Shown here: piece by piece, positions 31,706-39,673 of the stretch
How the letters are laid out: every line of letters starts with the position of its first letter
Position numbering within the stretch: the first letter of the stretch is position 1
NCBI GenBank assembly: GCA_964525605.1
Contig: CAZGKT010000004.1
Coordinates: 62,001 to 126,000 of the forward strand
Length of the DNA stretch: 64,000 nucleotides
Direction: 5' to 3'
Source of the DNA: CAVTWJ01 sp964525605
GTDB lineage: Bacteria; Oederibacteriota; Muellerivitia; Muellerivitales; Muellerivitaceae
Translations under genes and position numbers: made by a program
Notes under the pieces: model-generated
Told to the model about the DNA's origin: nothing
The model's database searches: none
The model's input: the letters and a program-made list of their open reading frames with translations, nothing else

Positions 31706-33022
31706 TTAGTAGTTGTACCCTTCTTCCCCGTGCTGGGAAATATCCAACCCCATGTCCTCATCACGGCTTTCGGCCCTGAATCCAATAGTTTTTTCCACAA
31801 TTAAATAAAGGATAACCGTAACACCCAGAGAATAGACAGCTGCCGATGCCGCCATTCCCAATTGGGTAAAAAATTGGGCGGCGTTGCCGTAAAACCAGCC
31901 GGCCTTTCCGTTGATGGACGGGCAGGCCCAGAGGCCCACTGCCAAGGTGCCCCAAAACCCCCCCACCCCATGAACCCCGAAAGCGTCAAGGGAATCATCG
32001 TAACCCCACTTCACCTTGACCATGATGGCGGCGTAACAAACCAAGCTGGCGATAACCCCGATACAAAGGGCTCCCAACATGTCCACATAGCCGGATGCGG
32101 GGGTCACCGCCGCCAAACCCGCGATCGCGCCCGACGCGGCTCCCAGGGTTGAGGCTTTGCCCCGATGGAGATATTCCAACAGGCACCAGACTAAGGTGGC
32201 CGCAGCCCCGGCGGTGTTAGTGGCTAGAAAAGCACTGCAGGCCACATTGTTGGCGGCCAAAGCTGATCCCGCGTTGAACCCAAACCAACCGAACCACAAC
32301 AGGCCTGTGCCGGTAATCACCATGGTCATATTGTGGGGAACCATGGTTTCTTTTCCGTAGCCCCGACGAGTGCCCAACAAAAGGGCGAGCGCAAGGGCGG
32401 AAAATCCGGCAGTAATATGAACTACCACGCCGCCCGCAAAATCGATGCCGCCCAATTTGGCCCACCAGCCTCCGCCCCAGACCCAATGACAGACCGGGTC
32501 ATAAACCAAGGTGGCCCAAAGCAGTGAGAAAACGAGGAACCCGCGGAATTTTACACGTTCGGCGTATGCACCCGTGATCAGTGCAGGCGTAATGACCGCA
32601 AACATGGCTTGGAAAAGAATGAAAGCCAAGTGAGGAATAGTTGGGGCCGATGAACTGATCGGACTGATAGTCCGGAGTAACGCCCAACCCAATCCACCGA
32701 TAAAATCAGTCCCAGGGGAAAATGCTGTTGAATAACCCCATATCACCCATTGAATACTGATCAACGCCACCAGGAAAAAACTTTGCATGATGGTGGCGAG
32801 CACATTTTTTCGCCGAACCATCCCCCCATAAAACAAACCCAACCCGGGAGTCATGAGCATAACCAGGGCCGTTGAAACCAAGACCCAAGCCGTATCGCCC
32901 GCGCTGATCAGCGGACCAGCCGATGCCGCCGGAACTACTGGTGCCGCCGTGGTTTGAGCGGCGGCCAAGACCGCCAAACCAAAGAAGCTGAGAAACCAAC
33001 CAATAACACTTCGTAATTTCAT
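31706..33022 (-). CDS. amt: ammonium transporter Amt (copy 2)
   Basis: A 438-residue ammonium channel of the Amt/Rh family with a signal-peptide-like N-terminus and 11 membrane helices. Family marks are GDTAWVL, TPGLGLFYGGMVR, the pore histidine in YDPVCHWVWGGG, and the second pore histidine in LDAFGVHGVGG. The C-terminal tail ends EEGYNY. It is shorter than copy 1, without the long Ala/Pro stretch. The 5' flank carries a seven-bp inverted repeat at 33045-33064. Partner PII gene follows 85 nt downstream. Confidence 0.95.
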   Translation of the reverse strand: MKLRSVIGWFLSFFGLAVLAAAQTTAAPVVPAASAGPLISAGDTAWVLVSTALVMLMTPGLGLFYGGMVRRKNVLATIMQSFFLVALISIQWVIWGYSTAFSPGTDFIGGLGWALLRTISPISSSAPTIPHLAFILFQAMFAVITPALITGAYAERVKFRGFLVFSLLWATLVYDPVCHWVWGGGWWAKLGGIDFAGGVVVHITAGFSALALALLLGTRRGYGKETMVPHNMTMVITGTGLLWFGWFGFNAGSALAANNVACSAFLATNTAGAAATLVWCLLEYLHRGKASTLGAASGAIAGLAAVTPASGYVDMLGALCIGVIASLVCYAAIMVKVKWGYDDSLDAFGVHGVGGFWGTLAVGLWACPSINGKAGWFYGNAAQFFTQLGMAASAAVYSLGVTVILYLIVEKTIGFRAESRDEDMGLDISQHGEEGYNY

Positions 33023-33044
33023 CGTTCTATCTCTCCTTAAGGGA

Positions 33045-33064
33045 TTTGGCGAAAGAACGCCAAA
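33045..33064. promoter_or_regulatory. inverted repeat before amt copy 2
   Basis: TTTGGCG and CGCCAAA flank AAAGAA: a perfect seven-bp inverted repeat, 22-42 nt upstream of the amt start. It is either an operator or a hairpin in the 5' leader near the ribosome site. It does not match the sigma-54 spacing. Confidence 0.45.
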
Positions 33065-33170
33065 AGCTTGGAGAGATTAATCAAATCTACAATTTTGTAA
33101 CATATCTCAGATCATAGTTCCCTGGCCAAAAGGACCCTAGATCAGTCGATTTCGACCGGTTTTAAGACAG

Positions 33171-33205
33171 AAAAAGGGCCTGGAGAACAACTCCAGGCCC
33201 TTTTT
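33171..33205 (-). terminator. strong rho-independent terminator after PII copy 1
   Basis: AAAAAGGGCCTGGAG (33171-33185) and its exact complement (33191-33205) form a 15-bp stem with a five-nt loop and T/A runs at both ends. It lies 15 nt after the PII stop codon, so the second amt gene needs its own promoter or read-through. Confidence 0.9.
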
Positions 33206-33219
33206 CGACCAAAATCGCC

Positions 33220-33555
33220 TTAAAGGGCTTTAGGTCCCTTTTCACCAGTACGGATCCGGATGGCTTCCGCCACCGGCGAAACAAAGATCTTCCCGTCACC
33301 GATCTCACCCGTGCGTGTCGAGTTGATGATCACTTTGACCACCTTGGCGACTTCCTTATCATTGACCACCGCAGTGATCACGATCTTTGGAAGCAGATTC
33401 TCGACGCTCTGTCCCCGATAGGATTCGGTGATCCCCTTCTGCTTTCCGTGTCCTTGCACTTCGGTCACAGTTACTCCCGGATAACCCACTATTTTCAACC
33501 CATCCAAAACGGTCCTTAAAGCGCTGGGCCGGATGACTGCCTCAATTTTTTTCAT
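33220..33555 (-). CDS. PII nitrogen regulatory protein (copy 1)
   Basis: A 111-residue PII protein, very like the copy at 31273: T-loop tyrosine in ITESYRGQS, B-loop TGEIGDGKIF, and C-loop RTGEKG. It would bind 2-oxoglutarate and adenine nucleotides and block the neighbouring Amt channel when nitrogen is ample. It sits 109 nt downstream of amt copy 1, with a stem-loop between, and is followed by a strong terminator. Confidence 0.94.
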   Translation of the reverse strand: MKKIEAVIRPSALRTVLDGLKIVGYPGVTVTEVQGHGKQKGITESYRGQSVENLLPKIVITAVVNDKEVAKVVKVIINSTRTGEIGDGKIFVSPVAEAIRIRTGEKGPKAL

Positions 33556-33608
33556 TCTTTCCTCCGTTACGGTTATGCCGCTCGTTATATTCCGTTAATT
33601 TTTTTAAA

Positions 33609-33644
33609 GTTCCGTGCCTGGTTTTAAGAAGCCAAGCACGGAAC
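33609..33644 (-). other. stem-loop between amt copy 1 and its PII gene
   Basis: GTTCCGTGC (33609-33617) pairs with GCACGGAAC (33636-33644). On the minus strand the stem is followed only by three Ts and then As, so it is a poor terminator. It may be an attenuator or a processing stem that sets the amt:PII ratio. Confidence 0.5.
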
Positions 33645-33664
33645 ATTGCTTTTTATAATCGCTT

Positions 33665-35035
33665 TTAGAAGTTATATCCTTCTTCTCCATGCTGGGTTAG
33701 GTCCAAACCCACTTCCTCATCCCGTGGGGCAACCCGCAAGCCGATGGTCTTTTCCACGATGAAATAAATCACCACCGTACAGAGAACGGAATAAACCGCT
33801 GTGCAAAGTACCGTCTTCACCTGGATAAAAAACTGGGCGGGGTTTCCCGCAAAAAGCCCATCCGTCCCATTGACAGCCTTGAGGGCGAATAAACCCGTGG
33901 CCAATGCGCCCCAGGTTCCGCCGACGCCGTGAACACCAAAGGCATCCAGTGAATCGTCATAGCCCAATTTCACCTTCACTTGGATCGCCATATAGCAGAG
34001 GCACGAAACCACAATGCCGATAATTAGAGAAGCCTTCACGTCCACGAAACCACAAGCCGGGGTGATGGCCACCAATCCCGCCACCGCGCCCGAGGCCGCG
34101 CCCAGGGAGGTTGCCTTTCCGTGATGAAGAAGTTCAATCAAGCACCAAGTGATGGCCGCCATGGCAGTCGCCGTGTTAGTGGTGACAAAGGCGTTGCAGG
34201 CCAGGGCGTTCGCGGCCCCGGCAGAACCCGCGTTGAACCCAAACCAGCCGAACCAGAGAAGACTGGCTCCGAGAAGGACGAGGGTGAGGTTATGGGGCAC
34301 CATGGATTCTTTCCCGTATCCCTTACGGGTTCCCAGAAGAAGAGCCAACGTCAAGGCCGAGTAACCCGAGGACATATGGACGACGGTTCCACCCGCGAAA
34401 TCCAAGGCGTCCTTGAAGAACCCGCCTCCCCAGACCCAGTGGGCGATCGGGTCATAAACAAAGGTCGCCCAAAGAAGCGAAAAGAGAACAAATCCCTTGA
34501 ATCGCACCCTCTCGGCGTAAGCGCCACAGATCAGGGCCGGAGTAATGATGGCGAACATCGCCTGGAAGATCATAAAAGCGTAATGGGGAACCGTTGGCGC
34601 CGCCGGGTTGACGGCAGGCATGTTATCCAGGAAAAGCCACTGGAGGCTGCCCCAATAATTATTTCCGGGACTGAAGGCTAGAGAGTAGCCCCAGATGACC
34701 CATTGGACGCTGATCAAAGCCACAAGGAAGAAACTTTGCATAATGGTCGCCAGAACGTTTTTCTTGCGAACCATGCCACCGTAGAAGAATGCCAAACCTG
34801 GCGTCATCAAGAGTACCAATGCGGCCGAAGTCAAAACCCATGCCGTATCACCAGCGCTAATCACTGGAACCACAGGCGCAACCGCTGCGGGAGCCGCGAT
34901 GGGGGCCGACGATGGAGCTGCAGCAACAGGCGCCTGTTGAGCCAAGGCGTTCGCCGCAAAACCTAGGGATAAAGCGGTCAGGGCCAAACTGAACGCCTTT
35001 TCCCTCAAAAACGAGGTGACATTTTTAAAAAACAT
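33665..35035 (-). CDS. amt: ammonium transporter Amt (copy 1)
   Basis: A 456-residue Amt channel. The start is the ATG at 35033-35035 with AAAGGAG eight nt upstream; a longer frame reaches 35140. A signal peptide ending ALAQ is followed by an Ala/Pro-rich stretch of about 35 residues and the channel domain (GDTAWVLTSAAL, TPGLAFFYGGMVR, DPIAHWVWGGG, LDAFGVHGVGG). Both pore histidines are kept. The core is strikingly similar to copy 2, so the pairs arose by duplication. A sigma-54 type promoter lies about 57 nt upstream. Confidence 0.95.
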   Translation of the reverse strand: MFFKNVTSFLREKAFSLALTALSLGFAANALAQQAPVAAAPSSAPIAAPAAVAPVVPVISAGDTAWVLTSAALVLLMTPGLAFFYGGMVRKKNVLATIMQSFFLVALISVQWVIWGYSLAFSPGNNYWGSLQWLFLDNMPAVNPAAPTVPHYAFMIFQAMFAIITPALICGAYAERVRFKGFVLFSLLWATFVYDPIAHWVWGGGFFKDALDFAGGTVVHMSSGYSALTLALLLGTRKGYGKESMVPHNLTLVLLGASLLWFGWFGFNAGSAGAANALACNAFVTTNTATAMAAITWCLIELLHHGKATSLGAASGAVAGLVAITPACGFVDVKASLIIGIVVSCLCYMAIQVKVKLGYDDSLDAFGVHGVGGTWGALATGLFALKAVNGTDGLFAGNPAQFFIQVKTVLCTAVYSVLCTVVIYFIVEKTIGLRVAPRDEEVGLDLTQHGEEGYNF

Positions 35036-35091
35036 TCTTCGATCTCCTTTTCGACAATATTCTCTCTCCCCAAGCAAACCGTGGTTGAGAA

Positions 35092-35108
35092 AGCGATTAT
35101 CATGCCAA
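35092..35108 (-). promoter_or_regulatory. sigma-54 (RpoN) promoter candidate for amt copy 1
   Basis: On the minus strand the sequence is TTGGCATGATAATCGCT, matching the -24/-12 pattern TTGGCAYG-N4-TYGCW, with exactly ten nt between the invariant GG and GC. It lies about 57 nt before the ATG, on the correct strand, in front of a nitrogen-controlled operon. Together these make it persuasive, though no NtrC site was identified upstream. Confidence 0.7.
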
Positions 35109-35436
35109 GGGGTAAAACTAAGGGAATATGACGGACCCAATGAATTAGGATATAAAAAGAACTACAAAATTGTTTCTTCATACAACTTTGCAAAAAGTTA
35201 TCCACAAGACAAATTTTTATCAATCGTTTATTTTTTTAATTTTATTCTTCTAAAGTCTAGTAACTACAACATTTTTAACTGATTACATTTATGTAGAACT
35301 CTTAACTTTAGGATAAACGATTGTGGATAACTTTCTGTTTTCTAACAACTTTCCAATAATCATTAATCATTTGTTCTTTTTTTATAAATTCTCGATTTTT
35401 TGTGAAATGATTGGCCTTCTTTACCAAGGAACCTCC
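35109..35436. other. very AT-rich divergent region upstream of amt and the TPR gene
   Basis: About 330 bp with long A/T stretches between the sigma-54 site and the TPR gene. It would be the place for enhancer binding sites of an NtrC-type activator and for the TPR promoter. No dyad long enough to name was found. Confidence 0.45.
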
Positions 35437-36501
35437 ATGAAAACTGAAGATTTATTCGTAAAAGCAACCCAAGCAAGGCTTTCTTCGAATTTCAAAAGCG
35501 CTCAAAAGCTTTATCAATCTCTTTTGAAAGTTATTAAAGAACCCGCCGAAAGGGCCGAAGCCTACCTGGGCCTGGCGGACGTGGAAAGAATCCAGGGGGA
35601 TTTTCGTTCCTCGCTGGTTCATTACCAAAAAGCTGAAGCCCTTTTAACTCGAAACCAGGATCGATTGGGAGCGACCGACGCGAAAGTAGGTTGGGCTTTG
35701 GCCGCAAGAGCTGTGGGACGTCCCCTGGAAGCCCTTAAGAAGTTGGAATTCGCCTTGCCTCTCTACAAAAAGGAAAAAGACCAGCAGGGAGAAGCTTTCG
35801 CTCATTGGTCCCTGGGGGGAACCTATCGGATCGCGGGTGAAATGAGAAAGGGCCTTCAAGAACTTCAAACCGCATTTCAACTCTATAAGAAGAACAAGGA
35901 CGCCGAAGGCCAGGCCTATACCTGCTGTGCCCTGGGAGGGATCTACCGGATGCTCGGGCGGTATAAGGAATCGGGGAAATATTACCGCGAAGCCAACCGC
36001 CGCATGAGGAAGAACAAGGACACCTTCGGTATCGCTTATTCCTATTGCGGGCTCGGTAATGTGGAGCGCATGGCAGGAAGGTTCAAGCAAGCTCTCCCCT
36101 TCTACCGAAAAGCAGAAAAACTCTACGGAACCATCGGCGATAGGGTCAGCTACGCTTATACGCTCTGGTCCATCGGAACGGCCGAAAAAATGTTGGGCCA
36201 TTATCCCACAGCGCTCAAATCCTTCTTAGCTGCCGATAAACTTTTTGTAACCACCGGCGACACCCGGGGCCGGATCTATGCTTTGTTAGGCTTTGCGGAA
36301 GTGCAATGGTTGGAGGGTAACCCGACAAAGGGGTTTGTCTATTGGAACAAGGCAAAATCTATTGCGGATGCGAGCCCATTCGTTTGGGAAAGCCTGCATG
36401 TGGAAGCTTTGGAAGACGGACAGGTCAGTCCATTGACTGCAAAATATAAAAAAGCTGGTTCCCTGTTTTATCCGGAATCATTTCCGGTCAACTGGCCTTA
36501 A
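35437..36501 (+). CDS. tetratricopeptide-repeat protein
   Basis: A 354-residue soluble protein built of about seven helical repeats with a 40-residue period (for example A-GRPLEALKKLEFALPLYKK, YRIAGEMRKGLQELQTAF, YRMLGRYKESGKYYREA, ERMAGRFKQALPFYRKA, EKMLGHYPTALKSFLAA). The longer period and the paired Gly-Asn residues fit TPR_12-like repeats. It has no signal peptide. The ATG 35437 follows AAGGA by six nt; a frame extension to 35323 has no ribosome site. Function is likely protein-protein binding; the partner is unknown. It is divergent from amt. Confidence 0.75.
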   Translation: MKTEDLFVKATQARLSSNFKSAQKLYQSLLKVIKEPAERAEAYLGLADVERIQGDFRSSLVHYQKAEALLTRNQDRLGATDAKVGWALAARAVGRPLEALKKLEFALPLYKKEKDQQGEAFAHWSLGGTYRIAGEMRKGLQELQTAFQLYKKNKDAEGQAYTCCALGGIYRMLGRYKESGKYYREANRRMRKNKDTFGIAYSYCGLGNVERMAGRFKQALPFYRKAEKLYGTIGDRVSYAYTLWSIGTAEKMLGHYPTALKSFLAADKLFVTTGDTRGRIYALLGFAEVQWLEGNPTKGFVYWNKAKSIADASPFVWESLHVEALEDGQVSPLTAKYKKAGSLFYPESFPVNWP

Positions 36502-36524
36502 TAAAATCATAAACAAGGACAAAC

Positions 36525-36561
36525 AAAAAAGGCGGTTGGGATAACCCCAACCGCCCTTAAA
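36525..36561. terminator. bidirectional rho-independent terminator
   Basis: GGCGGTTGGG (36531-36540) pairs with CCCAACCGCC (36546-36555). As precede it and TTAAAAAA follows, so it serves the TPR gene on the plus strand and, more strongly, htpX on the minus strand. Confidence 0.82.
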
Positions 36562-36572
36562 AAATGAACCGC

Positions 36573-37493
36573 TTAATCTCCGACTACGGTGGAACCGGCC
36601 TCCAGGGCCGCGATACGTTTTTCCAAAGGCGGGTGGCTCGCCATAAGGGCCATAAAACCCCCATCCCGGCTGGAAATCTTGAAGGCATTCATGGACGCGG
36701 GTTCTTGAACGACTGGCGCGGGCCTTTCATAAACCCTTTGCAAAGCTTTTAACGCGTTGATCATCTTGTTTCGTCCAGCCAACTTGGCTCCCCCTGCGTC
36801 CGCCCGGAACTCTCTCCAGCGCGAAAAAGGCATGGTCACCAGGATGGAACCGAAAAGGCAAAGCACCATTTCTAATAGGGAACGGATCATGTACTGCATG
36901 AAGTAATTGCCAGATTTTCCATCCCTGCTTCGGGTGAGGAAAAAAGTGATGATGTAGGCCAAGAACATGGCGAAGGAGTTGACCACTCCCTGCACTAGGG
37001 TCATGGTCACCATATCTCCGTTATTCACGTGGGTTAGCTCGTGACCCAAAACACCCTCGATCTCGTCTTTTCCCATAGCGCTAAAAAGGCCGGTGGAAAC
37101 GCAAACCAATGAACTATCTTTCCCGGGGCCAGTCGCGAAGGCATTTGGGTCCGGGCTCTGGTAAACCCCAACCTCTGGCATCTGGGTCAGACCCGCGTTT
37201 TGGGCAAGCTTGTGGACCGTATTGAGCAGCCATTGCTCCTCCGCCGAGCCTGGGTGATCCGGATCGATCACCTGCACCCTCATGGTCCACTTCACCATGG
37301 TTTTTGAAAGAAGCAATGAAATGAAGGAACCACCCATACCCCATATCAGGCAGAAACCCATCAAGGCGGGGTAATTGATCCCCTGGGCATTGAGGGTGGG
37401 CCACAGACCCAGGACGGAAACCAACAGAGAGATGGTGAACATCACCAGAATGTTCACTGCGATAAACAGAAAGATTCGTCGGAACCAAGCCAT
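36573..37493 (-). CDS. htpX: membrane zinc protease HtpX
   Basis: A 306-residue M48 metalloprotease of the inner membrane that degrades misfolded membrane proteins. Two hydrophobic segments are at the N-terminus, the zinc site HELTH follows in GVLGHELTHVNNGD, and two more segments lie before the glutamate in WREFRADAGGAKLAG. The start ATG 37491-37493 has GGAGG six nt upstream. It lies 129 nt after the esterase gene of the operon above, so it may have its own promoter. Confidence 0.94.
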   Translation of the reverse strand: MAWFRRIFLFIAVNILVMFTISLLVSVLGLWPTLNAQGINYPALMGFCLIWGMGGSFISLLLSKTMVKWTMRVQVIDPDHPGSAEEQWLLNTVHKLAQNAGLTQMPEVGVYQSPDPNAFATGPGKDSSLVCVSTGLFSAMGKDEIEGVLGHELTHVNNGDMVTMTLVQGVVNSFAMFLAYIITFFLTRSRDGKSGNYFMQYMIRSLLEMVLCLFGSILVTMPFSRWREFRADAGGAKLAGRNKMINALKALQRVYERPAPVVQEPASMNAFKISSRDGGFMALMASHPPLEKRIAALEAGSTVVGD

Positions 37494-37622
37494 TGAAATC
37501 CTCCAAAGCAGAGTTAAGAAAAAATGTCCGAAAAGCGCACCGGAGCTGAGATAACTTACAAATCCCATCGGAGCTTTTCAAGGTTAAGACGCGCGGACAA
37601 AAGAAAGGGTATTACTAATTTG

Positions 37623-38315
37623 TTAACGATTTGAGGGAATAATTTTCCGCAAGAATTGCGAGACCGCTTCAAGCGACTCTTCCGTGATGGTGTGGGGCAT
37701 GGGAAATTCTTTGAACTGGGGCTGGTACCCCACCTTTTCCAATTCCGCCTTCACCTTGCGGGAGCCATCCACCGGCACGACCGGATCTTCCGTACCATGA
37801 ACCAGAAGAATGGGCGTCTCGAAGGGGGCTTCGGCTTTTTTCAAGGTGGCCCAGGGGTTGGGCAAGTAACCGCTCATAGAAACGATGGCCAGGATCTTTC
37901 CTTTATAGTTCAGGCCGCTTTCCAAGGACATCACGCCGCCCTGGGAAAAACCCATGACAATCAATGGACTGGTTCCCTTCTCCTGGCCGGGGCCGGGTCG
38001 CAGATTAGGATCTTGGGTGAACCGGTCGAAAACCGCGAAAAGATATTCGCGACTTTGCTCGATCTCTCGGCGGTCATGAATCTGAAAGTCGTACCAGGCG
38101 AAGGCCGTGTCGGGGTAGCCGGCCAGTAAGAGGGGCGCGTCAGGGAAAACGAACCGGCATCCGGACAAGCCCAACTCTTCCACCACCGATACAAGATCAT
38201 CCCCGTTGGTTCCAAGTCCGTGAAGAACTACCACGACCGGAGCCCCTGGGGGAACGATGGGGGGGTCCATTACCAGGCAACGGTGACCCTGGATAGTTAT
38301 TTCGGAAGTGATCAT
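37623..38315 (-). CDS. carboxylesterase/phospholipase-type alpha/beta hydrolase
   Basis: A 230-residue alpha/beta hydrolase of the YpfH/esterase group. The HGLGTNGDD loop forms the oxyanion hole, the nucleophile is the Ser of GFSQGG, the acid is in HGTEDPVVP and the catalytic His in MPHTI. Length and motifs match the family of small soluble carboxylesterases; the substrate is not indicated. The ATG at 38313-38315 has GAGG five nt upstream. It starts 14 nt after the stop of the HEAT-repeat gene and ends the four-gene operon 40464-37623. Confidence 0.88.
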   Translation of the reverse strand: MITSEITIQGHRCLVMDPPIVPPGAPVVVVLHGLGTNGDDLVSVVEELGLSGCRFVFPDAPLLLAGYPDTAFAWYDFQIHDRREIEQSREYLFAVFDRFTQDPNLRPGPGQEKGTSPLIVMGFSQGGVMSLESGLNYKGKILAIVSMSGYLPNPWATLKKAEAPFETPILLVHGTEDPVVPVDGSRKVKAELEKVGYQPQFKEFPMPHTITEESLEAVSQFLRKIIPSNR

Positions 38316-38328
38316 TCCAACCTCTAAA

Positions 38329-39201
38329 TTAGGAATTAGTTTTAAGGGCGTCCAAAGCGGCTTCACGCACTTTTAAATCCGACTCATTCTTGCTGAGGTC
38401 TCGGACTTTGAGCATCAGCACGGGATCCGGAAGGGCCCGATAACCTTCCAGCGCCGCCAGCTTGGCCGATTGAACCAATTCATCCCCGGGTTGCCCTGTG
38501 GTTTTGAGGTTTAACATATCGAGCAATGTTGAAACGCATTTAACATCTTTCATCCGGGCCAGAGCGACCGCCGAATCATAGCGCAAGGGCAAATTCGTGT
38601 TGTTTAATTCACTCTCAAGCGCTTCCTTGGCGGGCTCGTATCTCATGGCACTGAGAGCTCCCACCGCCATACGCTGAACCCCCGGGTCGGAATCGGAAAG
38701 AGCTGATAGGGCCGCGGGCCCTCCCGCAGGATCTTCAATGTTTCCCAGCGCCCAGAGGCTATAGACCCGCACATCGGTCGATTCATCTTTCACCGCGGCC
38801 GAAAGGACTGGGACGGCAGACTTTTCCTTTAAGCGTCCCAGAACCAGGGCCAGATATTGTCGAATACGGGGGTCGTCCTTTTTGCTCTCTTCAAATGTTT
38901 CAACCAGTTGCGCGCGCAGGTTCTGATCCATCTCGATATTTTCGCCTTGATTGAGAACCCGGGAAAGTTCGAAAGCGGCCTGCCAACGATGATTCGTATT
39001 GTCGCTTCGCAATTCCTGCAGATACTGCTCGGCAGTCTTGGGATGTTGCAACGCCAGAGTGCCCAGGAAAAAGATTCCTAAAGCCACTAACACAATGGCG
39101 GCAGGAACAATGAAGAGTTTTAAAAACAGGGACCAACCCGTTTCAGGCGCATAAAGGGGTCCTTCCCCGGTCGATATGGAGTCCTTGTTCGTTTCAGTCA
39201 T
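38329..39201 (-). CDS. membrane-anchored HEAT-repeat protein
   Basis: A 290-residue protein. One hydrophobic segment (about 26-50) is followed by about six HEAT/PBS-lyase-type helical repeats (LALVLGRLKEKSAVPVLSAAV, DVRVYSLWALGNI, VQRMAVGALSAM, LRYDSAVALARM). Such scaffolds bind other proteins. The start ATG 39199-39201 follows AAGGA by about nine nt. It is the third gene of a compact operon with a polytopic membrane protein, a zinc-ribbon membrane protein and an esterase. Confidence 0.78.
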   Translation of the reverse strand: MTETNKDSISTGEGPLYAPETGWSLFLKLFIVPAAIVLVALGIFFLGTLALQHPKTAEQYLQELRSDNTNHRWQAAFELSRVLNQGENIEMDQNLRAQLVETFEESKKDDPRIRQYLALVLGRLKEKSAVPVLSAAVKDESTDVRVYSLWALGNIEDPAGGPAALSALSDSDPGVQRMAVGALSAMRYEPAKEALESELNNTNLPLRYDSAVALARMKDVKCVSTLLDMLNLKTTGQPGDELVQSAKLAALEGYRALPDPVLMLKVRDLSKNESDLKVREAALDALKTNS

Positions 39202-39223
39202 GGTCTTCTTCCTTAGAATCGGT

Positions 39224-39673
39224 TTAGGGCCGACTATTCTTTTTAAAAGCGTACTTGTCATGAACCGCCAGGTCAAAACCCTTGTGATCGGGCGAAAAGG
39301 GCAAACCTCGGTAAACGGCCTTACATTTGTAGCATTCCACCACATCCGGCAGCAAAAAGTACAAGGCCAAGTCCAATACCGCCCCAGCAATCAATATATG
39401 AAAGAACCATTTCTCAAAAATCAACGCCAGGGCAAAGATGAGTACCACCGTCCATAGGCCCAGTTTCGTGTTGAAATCTTTGAGTCGGTAAAACTCCTCA
39501 CATCCACAAAGTCCACACTGTGCGATCGAACCATCCTGAGCTAGCTTCCCTTCTCCTTTGGCTTCTCGTCCTTTGCCGCAACGGGAGCAGGGAATTAATC
39601 CCGGTTTAGGCATTTCATAAAGAAAAAGCCCGCTTTCGCATTCAGGACAAAAGCTGTTAATTTCCATTGCCAT
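39224..39673 (-). CDS. zinc-ribbon protein with two membrane segments
   Basis: A 149-residue protein. The N-terminal 60 residues contain three cysteine pairs (FCPECESG, CSRCGKG, CGLCGC), then a double hydrophobic hairpin (about 72-110), then one more pair (ECYKCKAVYRG). It would place the ribbons in the cytoplasm. The start ATG overlaps the upstream stop as TAATG, so translation is coupled to the polytopic protein gene. Function is unknown; the shared operon suggests a complex with it. Confidence 0.68.
   Translation of the reverse strand: MAMEINSFCPECESGLFLYEMPKPGLIPCSRCGKGREAKGEGKLAQDGSIAQCGLCGCEEFYRLKDFNTKLGLWTVVLIFALALIFEKWFFHILIAGAVLDLALYFLLPDVVECYKCKAVYRGLPFSPDHKGFDLAVHDKYAFKKNSRP

Noticed and set aside
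35016..35282. Plus-strand frame of 88 codons upstream of the TPR gene
   Set aside because: It lies in the A/T-rich promoter region and overlaps the amt start and sigma-54 site; Phe/Asn/Lys-rich as expected by composition.
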